This document shows positions 54,068 to 64,000 of a stretch of DNA of 64,000 nt, piece by piece (position 1 is the stretch's first letter; each line of letters begins with the position of its first letter). The stretch spans positions 835,720 through 899,719 of the forward strand of contig JACYXH010000177.1 in NCBI GenBank assembly GCA_026745465.1, read 5' to 3'. The stretch is from Lota lota. Taxonomy: Eukaryota; Chordata; Actinopteri; Gadiformes; Lotidae. A program made the position numbers and the translations under genes. The notes under the pieces were generated by a model that was not told the origin of the DNA, did no database searches, and worked only from the letters and a program-made list of their open reading frames with translations.

Positions 54068-57000
54068 ATGTCTTCCTGGGCGAAATCCTCTGGCACTGGC
54101 AGGCGAACACAATCAACACCAAATGGAAGGTTAGTTCTTTTTTTTTATAGTGGATTTAGCATTACGAGATACCATGCTAAATACGATAGCTAGACGCTCT
54201 GCAAAACAATGGGAAATTAAATACTCTGATAAGGTAATACGCGCAAACAGTTAGGTCACAAGATAATACAAATGTTTGTCCTTTGTTTTTCCAGTAGTCA
54301 AACACACCGATCGTTTCGAAGACCAGCGCCTTACCCGACACGGGAGGACCGAACAGAGGAGCATAAGGATGTACTAAAAAGGTTGTAGTAAATAACATGT
54401 TTTATTCGACCACAATTACCAAACTATTCTTACGCATGAATGAGCAATTTATGTTTTTAACCTGTTATTGTGTTACACAAATAACACTAGAGATGATTGA
54501 CAGTATCCGTCATCAAATTTAAGTCTTTAAACTTCTCATTTTATTATATATAGGGTTTCTAACGTCCATATATGTATTGTATTACTCATCATTATACATT
54601 TATATTTTAAATAAAAGTACCGTTACCATCTGCTCTTTTTTTTGCTCATAATTGTTATGAAATAGCTTTGTGGGTATAAAATGATTGGCTCCATCCCAAC
54701 AGTTCTTTTGAAATACCTTTTTTATAAAATGTCTCTCATTAAACTATTTTGAATTATTTATTTGCCATAATTAGTAAAACAGTTTTAGGCTACTAGAAAG
54801 AAAGCAACCGCTTAATGAATGCAGTGTATGTATAGCAACAACACACATAACCTTGCATACCTATTACACACCTTGAGTTTTGGCGTTAAAATAAGTTCAT
54901 TTCGCAGCCCAATGTGGTAGTGACCGAATATGAGCTTAATGCATGCTTCATGATGCTATCTGGAGTAATTTTTCCCTTTTTTAGTTACGAAGAACTAGAA
55001 CAGCAGCACAAGTACAGTAGCAACATGCAGTTTGAAGGATATCAGCGACCACCAAATGGTGAGTAACTTGTTCACCTTACTTAATTACTCCGTGCCTCAG
55101 GGTTGAACAGTTTGGTCCAGCCTAAATATTTTCCAAGTATATAGCATTTAAATGAACTGGACTAATAACCTTCCTTATTCTTGCTTAATCAGAATTAAGC
55201 CTGAATAATTTTTAACTAATCCTCAGCGATTACTCTTCATGTAGCACAATATTCTATTAATTGGTCATATAATAGTGCCACATGAGCCAATTTAAATAGT
55301 GTTTGAAAATCTATTGGTTTTTGGAAGTCTTGGTTGTTCAAGCAGAGCTCCCCAACAAAGCATTCAAAAGTGTTATTCTATTTTTCTACTACTGAAAATT
55401 ATTGTATGCTTTCGATTATACCTAACCAAGATGGTGACAGGCTTCAGCTGTTGTTAATTGTATACAATATGTGGTCTTAGTACAACAAGTCACAGATCCC
55501 TGCTGATGGTTTGCATGGCAAGATACAGACATGGTAAATTTTCCTACTGTACATTTCCCGAAAACATATATGTTTACTTGCTTCTTGTTTTTATCATTTA
55601 GCGGCTAGTTGGCTTCTACTATTATCTTACTTTGCCATTGTCAATCAAATCCTTTGTCCTCCAAACCTGAACATTGTCAACTTTATTCTCTCCTTCTCCC
55701 CATCTTCAGCCAAGACTGAGGGATACAGCCCCACAGACAGACGTAAGGCCTTGTACCAGAGGTTCTACAGGCAGGTCCAGGATGAGAAGGAGCCAGCAGA
55801 TTGTGTGGTGCTCTCCATCACCAATCAGTGCATGTGAGTTATGAGCTACCAAGTTCTAACAAAACATTGTGGATATAGGTTGGCCTCCGCCTGTAGGAGC
55901 CTTTCTGTTGGATTGTCATCCAGTACTTTATCATAGAAAGTACCAGTAGAGACTTTAACTAACACTACTTCCGGCAAAAAAAAAAAGAATCTATATGTGA
56001 AAATAAAGAAAAGAAACCTTAAGTCAAGGACTTTTATGTAATTTCTTTTTAAATATTTGGATGCTTTACTTATTAAAACAAATAATTTAGCACATAGGTC
56101 CTGTTGACACAAGAGTTTTGAATCTCTCTTTAAATCGCAATTTGCAAACGGTTGTCAGATTGGGATGCAAAGAGAAGTTTTCCTCTGAGAAAGGTTGATG
56201 GAATGAGATCTAGACAACCTTCAAAACCACGGTTTCGACAGAATCTCTCGCGGAAGCGGCTACTAGTCACATGCTCGGCCCATACGTCAACCACCGTACC
56301 TAATAGAAAACTAAGTGTTGCAATATGCAACGTTCTCTGAAATATCCAAAACTGTCATGCTGTGCCTACTTGGACAGGTTTTGTAAAACCTGACCGTGAC
56401 TTTATGTCCGATCCTGAAATAGACAGAATTTGGTCAGAGGACAAAACCTCAAAGAAATAGCAAGGTAAAAGACCATAAAAATAAAATTGTGAACAACAGA
56501 ATGGGCCCTTTTTTTTAAATGCATATGCATTGATATGGCCACACATATCGACTGCAGATTATTTGTAAATTGCCCCGACATCCAAGCAGGCTGATGATTG
56601 TGGGCTTGTTATGCCCATTATGTAAACTAATATATCTATTTTAACTCTAGATTCAAAAACGGTGGCAGAATCTAGATATTTATCTTTCGTAAACAGGACC
56701 ATTGTCTGCCGGATAAGTATGGTGCCTCTTTATGGCAGATGTCAAAAATATCGGTGCAAGCAAACCACTCCTCACCCAGTGTTCTATGAAAAAACATGAG
56801 TCTGTATTGAAAGAAGTTGCAGATGAAACTCATTACTTAATACTCAAATGCCATAAGACTTACCTGACCTAACCCTAAACATAGATGAATAAATAAAGAA
56901 AAATAGTATTTAAAACAAAAGAAAATACTGTCAAACTAGTGATTGGATTCAGATCCCTTTTCATATGGTTTTAAGTAGCTCCTCAACACTTTTAACCAGC

Positions 57001-60000
57001 AATTCTATCCCAAGTTCTGCCAAATCACTTTGTGGCTGAATATCTGTCACAACAAAGACTATTAAGCAAACTGAGTTGATTTCAAAAGGGCAACAGTATC
57101 GCATTGTGCTCATAGTTTCCCACTGTCAATCACTTCAGAGTGATATCCTGTCTTACATTGCCCTTTCTCAGGGGAATTTATTTCACCAGCAGATGCACCC
57201 AAGCATCAAATGACAAAAGTGAACCACTACATAAATACCCAAATAATAATTGAGGAAGTTGACATGCAACGATAATGTCCTGCGGGGATTTCACAAGAGA
57301 TTTAATGAGATTTCCAAACTTCATTGAGCAACGTCAAGTGAACTAAGTGTTATGAAAATGAATGGATAATAATAATAAAAATGATCTACACATCAATAAT
57401 AAACAATTGCCACAGTCAATGTATTCTTATAAAAATACTGACGTTGATGAGCATATCACACAATATAGCACAATTAATTAATAAATTAACTCTATTTCAT
57501 AATATGAAACTGGGCAGACCAGAAGTACAAATATTGCTGCAGAAAATATGCAAATACATTGTGGACATAGTGTTCCATGACCTATTTACCTCCAGTTATG
57601 GCCAAGCTAAATCAGTGCTGCAAACATTGTCGTTATCTATTAATGTACCATTTACAAAACAACTTTGTATGCGCGATTTATGTAACGCATTACAAACACA
57701 ATCATTATTGTGGTCCTGTTGCCACATAAGCCCTATCAAGAAATATATTAATTTAACTTTACTTTGACATGATGACAAAGTTGTAAAAATCATACTCTTG
57801 TTTAGAATTAGCAGAAAAATCATAAATTGGAGTAACACACATTTTTTTATTAGGTTATTCTAAACTCGAAAATGACCAAATATACTACACTTCACAAGCA
57901 TTGATTACTAGACAGAATAAATTGCCATTTTTATCTAACCATGATGCTCTGTGTTTTTGGTGTGTATGCATCATGTGATAAATATTACTTGCTATTCATT
58001 TACAGCACAACATCGATTCATATTCATTTCAAACCTCTGGTTCCAGCACTTCCTGCTGTTGCTTTCAATGCAAAATGTAAATTTATTTTGCCCTAACCCA
58101 TATAAGATATGAATTGTGGCCTCACAACTCGTTCAGCAATTAATCCCAAATCATCAGATCAAGGTTTTAACTTCTTTTAACTTCGAAAATCCCGAATCCC
58201 TCCGCCCGTGCTTGGTCGTATTGCACTCACCTGGGTCATCGCCTGTGCCGGTTCACTCGCCAGCTATATACATGCAGAGTAAGTTAACAAAGTGTTTTTC
58301 TTCCTCCCAAAGGGATTACCCAAAGTCACTAGGCGAGTGTTTGCAGGAGCGTGGCCTCTCAGTGGAAATGCTCTACCTTCAGGCGGAGTCGGGCCTGACC
58401 CGGGCTCTGCAGGACATCCGGGCAGACGGCTCCCCGTTATGTATTCTGGTGGAGCACACAAACGTAGCTCTCTCCTCCTGCACTGTAATCATATTCTCAG
58501 AGTCCCTCAAAAGTAAGTCCCTAACTCCCCACCCCCACCAACCCCTCTCCCTCACCCCTTACAAAACAAATAAAATGGCCATATTAAGGACTCAATATTG
58601 GGCTCATCCAGACACGGCTGTCTTCACTTTATACTTGCATCATCATGCCAAAAGTTAGGCCCCATTGATGAATTTAGCAAGAAATGCATTTACAAAGACG
58701 GCGTCTTAAAAAATGGACCTTCATCACATCCACTTAAATATGGATCTAATCTTTGACATCAACAATAAAGAACAACCCTATGTGTCCATACATACCAGTT
58801 CAAAAAATCTCACATGTAATTAAAAAAAGATTGGTAAATCTCTAACCTTCCATTTACTACAAATTAAACTGCAAAAGTTTTGTTCACACACACCCCATTT
58901 AAACAAATGTAGTTCCTGAAAAAACATATAAAAACACTTCAATGCTTCCTAAAACACCATGAGAGGAGTCATTGTGTGAATTTGTTGCGTTTCGTGGTGA
59001 TCGACCTAACTAAATAGTCAAAGACAAAATAACATTGAGGAGGATTGATGATGGTAACGTCTTTTCTCTCCCATCTAAAACAAAAACTTGTCAATTAAAA
59101 CTCAATCTTAACTTTGATTTGCAGTTGTACTTGTACAGTATTGACATGAATGGGGAGATCTCACACGATTGGATTTAGAAAAAGAGCAATTTTCTGACGT
59201 GTGTGTGTGTGTGTATAGCTGAAATGAATTGATCCAAAACTGAAGACCCAAATCAGTGTTTTCACAGTTGTTGTAGGATGTAGAACATTTCACAACATGT
59301 GAAGATTTCCACCTGTAATATAAAAACAAAATTGTGTACAGTTACGATAATAGGTGTACAAAATACAACATGAAAAAACACATCCATTGCATTTCCTAGC
59401 TAAATTACGTAGTACTTCTTTACTGTTGCAAAACTGCAGAAATCGGGCAGGACTTTTGAACATTTATATTAAATGCCTATCAACTAAAAGGCCACAAACC
59501 CTGTTTATTAATAACCTATGCTAATAAGATATTGCACGCTAAAATCCCACAAAAGCACAAATAACTTTTCACATCATCCTTTCAAAGACGCTCATAACTA
59601 CAACAAAACATACACCCACATATAAACTTCACAACATTTTTACGGAAACAATAGCAGTTAATTATATTCCAATTCATAATAAATGCAATAAAATAAGCAT
59701 AATCACAATTTTCATTTTGTTAATTGCTATTTTCTAAATGTATTTGACGAGAGTCATTTGTCCTTTCCTGGAATCCACAAAAACTGTCCAAAGTAACCGT
59801 GCTGATCATCCCCCACTCCTAGTCCACCGCAACATGCCCAAGGACCAAGCCATGGACTTTGTGGCTGCTGAGTACAACCGGGGCCTCGTCAAAGAGCGCC
59901 CCCCAAAGGAACCGACGGACATGGCCGCTCGGGCCTCCCAGCTGCTCAACGACTTCCTGGAGCGCGAGAAGGTGGAGCGGCATGCCGTGCCGTCTGACAC

Positions 60001-61080
60001 ACGCCAGCTCCTGCTGCTGCTGGCGGAGGGTGTGCATCTGTTCCCTGAGGAGCTGGCCACCATCTCCCAGTACCTACGCTCTCGCCAGGACCACATGCAA
60101 GGTGGACCGACTGCACCCCCTATTCACATGGTCACACACAAACACACGCACACACATGTTATTTTTTTTTTAAACTGTTCTTGTTTCCTGCTCAGCTTCC
60201 ACCACAGATGGGGAGAGGGGCAACATGTTGCCTCCCGGCCTGGGGAAACCTCCTCCCCTGCTCCCTACTCCGCCCAGCGCTCCTCTACCCCAGCCCGGGC
60301 CTGGGGGACCCCTGGCTGGTCTCGCTGGGGAGCCGCAGCCCGGTCCTCTGTTGTCCCCGTCAGGTCGGACTGTGCTTTATACACGTGTATCTATTCATAA
60401 TTCACTACCAGCAACATCAGTGACTAGTTATTATTAATAATAATCACAATAATCCAGAATCGTAACTGCATGACTGCAGTATGCTTTCATAGACGAATGA
60501 TGTGACTTTTAACAGTTTCTCTCTCTCTCCTCAGGCTCCTATCCCAAAACTAAGCCTCCTCCCCTGTTGTCCCTGCATCGGGCCTCGGGCCCCCCCCACG
60601 GACCCCCACACGGCCCCCCCCATGGGACTCATCTAGGCCCCGCCCCTCCTCGCGGCCCACCGTCTTTACACAGTCCCTACAATGGCCCTCCCGCCCATGG
60701 GCCCCCACACCACCATGTTCCACAATACTACCCGGGCCCCCGTGGCAGTCCTCATGGGGCCAGAGGGGGCCCTCCCTCGCTGAACAGCCTTCGCCCCCAC
60801 ACCCCGCTTATGCCAGTACCAGGTTATTGATGTAAAAATACTCATACATTTAAGTCTTATCTGCTATGTTCTTATGATACTTGTAACCTTAAATATATTT
60901 AGTATATAATTATCTTGCATTATTAATTTATACTTACGTTTTAGACATTAACAGTGATTAGAGAATACTGGACACAATTCTTACCTTTTTCATCTAACCT
61001 CTTGTCTTCTTTCTCCCCTTTCCTTTATTTATTTTTGCTCAGGTGGACCCTCTATACGATCCAGTGGCCCCAGGCGCTGA
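54068..61080 (+). CDS. nuclear receptor coactivator 5-like protein
   Basis: Nine exons: 54068-54129, 54295-54381, 54985-55058, 55710-55833, 58313-58512, 59823-60101, 60196-60363, 60535-60822, 61043-61080, in phase, 439 residues. Exons 4-6 match the NCOA5 anticodon-binding-like domain: ADCVVLSITNQCMDYPKSLG parallels human VDCSVIVVNKQTKDYAESVG, followed by LTRALQDIRADGSPLCILVE, HTNVALSSCTVIIF and HRNMPKDQAMDFVAAEYNRG. A run of five Leu at residues ~245-249 occupies the place of the LXXLL receptor motif of human NCOA5 and also fits LXXLL. The N-terminus is short (~85 residues before the domain) and lacks the Arg/Asp repeats of human NCOA5. The C-terminus is Pro/Gly/His-rich. Human NCOA5 is not near CNOT1, so this is probably a divergent paralogue. 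The start is the first ATG with a fitting donor. Confidence 0.85.
55834..58312 (+). other. large intron 4 of the NCOA5-like gene
   Basis: A 2.5-kb AT-rich intron. A 128-codon open frame at 57381-57767 has no recognisable domain and AT-driven composition. No repeat family was recognised. Confidence 0.6.
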
Positions 61081-62315
<1,235 letters not shown>

Positions 62316-62753
62316 TGTGTGCAGTGACATTTGTCTGCCTTGTCTTAAGATGCCCCTCTAAATCCAACAATTAGTTATCAAGGCACGTTTGGTGTAATGT
62401 TAGCCCTGACTGGGGCACAGCCGTAGGTTCATGTCTGCCTTCATTTGAGGATGTTTCAGAAAATAATTTTTGCTTTGCCATTAAAGGCACTCCATACACA
62501 GTATACAGTGTTAATTAGGTATACATGTTCTCATAAATGATAAGCACTTTCTGCACTGTTTTTAAGATTATCCTAACTTGATGGCTCATTTTATATATAT
62601 AATGAATAAAGATTAAATGTCATATTGTCACAGGTTATTTATATGAATATTCGTCCGACAAATAACATTAAGATGTGGATATTGAATCATCACCAAACGG
62701 AGGTGTAGACTGCGCTGTGCAGAGATAAGACATACCTAGTAGGTGAGTGGGAG

Positions 62754-62758
62754 AGTGT

Positions 62759-62789
<31 letters not shown>

Positions 62790-62798
62790 GGGGGGGGG
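62754..62798. repeat. (GT)n followed by a 26-G homopolymer
   Basis: Short GT run passing directly into poly-G (62773-62798). Confidence 0.9.
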
Positions 62799-62799
62799 T

Positions 62800-63540
62800 G
62801 GATTTGAGTTAAACTGACTATCTTCTCTTGTGATTTACAACATAATATTTTAATTAAATATTTATAGACGACGGAAAATGGAGCAAACCAAAAAGAATTG
62901 TCTACTCGCTAGATGGCGATAGAGACCCGCCTCTCTTAAATAACATGGTAGCAGAACGCCGGGTCAAAGCGAAGTGGCGCGTGCATGTGCATTCTGAAGA
63001 TAAAGTAACTGTCTCCACAAACAAACACGAGATGCATCAGGTCTTCTGTTTCTCTGTTCACGCCTCTGCCATCCTCTCTTCCAACCGTGCACGGACTGCT
63101 GTGAGAATCCCATCAACTCGGGAGAAATAATGGACAGCCATATCCACCTCATTACACCAGCCTCCACACTGTCTGTTTGGAGTGCACGTGTGTAAACACG
63201 CTTGTTGGTTGCGCTCCTATCTTGCGCCATATGCTGCTTTAATGTCGTGTGTGCAGGCGCACGCCTGTGCAAAGTTCAAAAGTGTTTTTTATGTGCTTCC
63301 TAACTTTCCTTCTCACGTTCACCTGTTCTATTGAACGATATTTATTCCTCCAACCTAGTCGTCCCCGAGACAGGCACTCTTTTCGTGTTTATTTTTCTTC
63401 AAGTTACCTCCATGCCACCGTACATCATCTCATCCTACACTGCTGGATATCAATCACTCTGGCTATTCCGGGTGCCTTTGTGTCAGAATTCACAGGAACC
63501 GGTGTAATGGAGAACTGTTTCAACGTTACCTGAGACCCTT
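62800..63540. other. unique-looking flank, no gene supported
   Basis: Non-repetitive sequence of mixed composition. Small frames at 62945-63130 and 63249-63533 have no recognised homology. It could include the 5' end of a gene beyond the right edge, but nothing confirms this. Confidence 0.4.
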
Positions 63541-63548
63541 ACTGAGTT

Positions 63549-63608
63549 ATCGTGTGTGTGTGTGTGTGTGCGTGCGCGCGCGTGCGTGCGCGTGTGTACG
63601 CGTGTGGC
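63549..63608. repeat. alternating purine-pyrimidine tract (TG then CG)
   Basis: (TG)n passes into GCGCGCGTGCGTGCGCGTGTG. The alternating pattern, with a CG core, is the type most prone to form Z-DNA. Confidence 0.8.
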
Positions 63609-63790
63609 ATTCTGTTAATTCTGCCAACAACCTACACACACCCACACACTCTTTCCTCACTTAATCACCTACATACATACACACATTAGGGTGTTAATTG
63701 TTGCGATAACACCTTCCAATAACAAGACTAATTATCAACATATTTGGCTGACCAAGGAGGCCTATGTATCTCACTTGGTTCATGGGGTGT

Positions 63791-63791
<1 letters not shown>

Positions 63792-63854
<63 letters not shown>
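63792..63854. repeat. (GT)n microsatellite
   Basis: About 31 GT units near the right edge. Confidence 0.95.
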
Positions 63855-63855
<1 letters not shown>

Positions 63856-64000
63856 TGGGTGCTGGCCTAGCATAAGTTGAGAGTGAAGGGAAGCCTATCC
63901 CTGTATGGTGAGGAGGGACAAGTAAATAGTAAAGAAAAAAAAACATGTTCGATATAAGTTAGATTAGTGGACATATCTCAATAACAATGGCAAATGACAA

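Noticed and set aside
57381-57767. 128-codon open frame on the plus strand within an intron of the NCOA5-like gene
   Set aside because: No recognisable family, AT-driven amino acid use, no splice or promoter context of its own.
58116-58312. Upstream in-frame extension of the NCOA5-like exon 5 beginning at an ATG at 58116
   Set aside because: The strong acceptor before 58313 and the match of the C-M-D-Y junction to the exon ending at 55833 show this stretch to be intron.

Overview
This is vertebrate nuclear DNA, almost certainly from a ray-finned (teleost) fish. Genes are split by many short GT-AG introns. The flanks carry long dinucleotide and homopolymer repeats and fish-type DNA transposon remnants. 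The proteins are close to human NUP93, STEEP1 (CXorf56), metallothionein, SETD6, CNOT1 and an NCOA5-family protein. NUP93, the metallothioneins, SETD6 and CNOT1 all lie at human 16q13-q21, so the window is a compressed piece of conserved synteny. STEEP1 and the NCOA5-like gene are not neighbours of these genes in human.

Layout. (1) 126-19911, minus strand: the first 18 coding exons of nup93 (713 codons); the last ~105 codons lie beyond the left edge. Its 9-kb intron holds simple repeats and a decayed tandem array. (2) 20.6-22.2 kb: intergenic, with a dead Tc1-type transposase fragment. (3) 22436-23113, minus: a complete steep1 reading frame with no introns. (4) 23.1-27.2 kb: a metallothionein region with one intact three-exon gene (25965-26463, minus), one copy whose last exon is joined directly to promoter DNA, and one copy reduced to promoter. 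Parts of the steep1 5' flank are also duplicated, so the area looks like a decayed tandem array. The intact gene has a TATA box, two proximal metal-response cores and a distal group of MRE, AP-1 and CRE motifs. (5) 28229-31354, plus: setd6, nine exons, complete. (6) 32410-52514, minus: cnot1, complete, 48 coding exons plus a non-coding first exon, 2378 residues; one intron carries a ~960-bp hAT-type element with intact ends and target duplication. (7) 54068-61080, plus: an NCOA5-like gene, nine coding exons, 439 residues, divergent from cnot1. (8) 61.1-64 kb: its 3' UTR and a repeat-rich flank.

Functionally these are mostly housekeeping genes acting in separate processes: nuclear pore scaffold, STING trafficking, metal buffering, lysine methylation, mRNA deadenylation and transcriptional coactivation. 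They do not form an operon-like pathway. I found no CRISPR array, virus or novel multi-gene system. The most interesting part is the metallothionein/steep1 region at 22.4-27.2 kb. Coordinates were read by eye and splice sites may be off by a base or two. Homology statements rest on recalled family sequences, not on searches.
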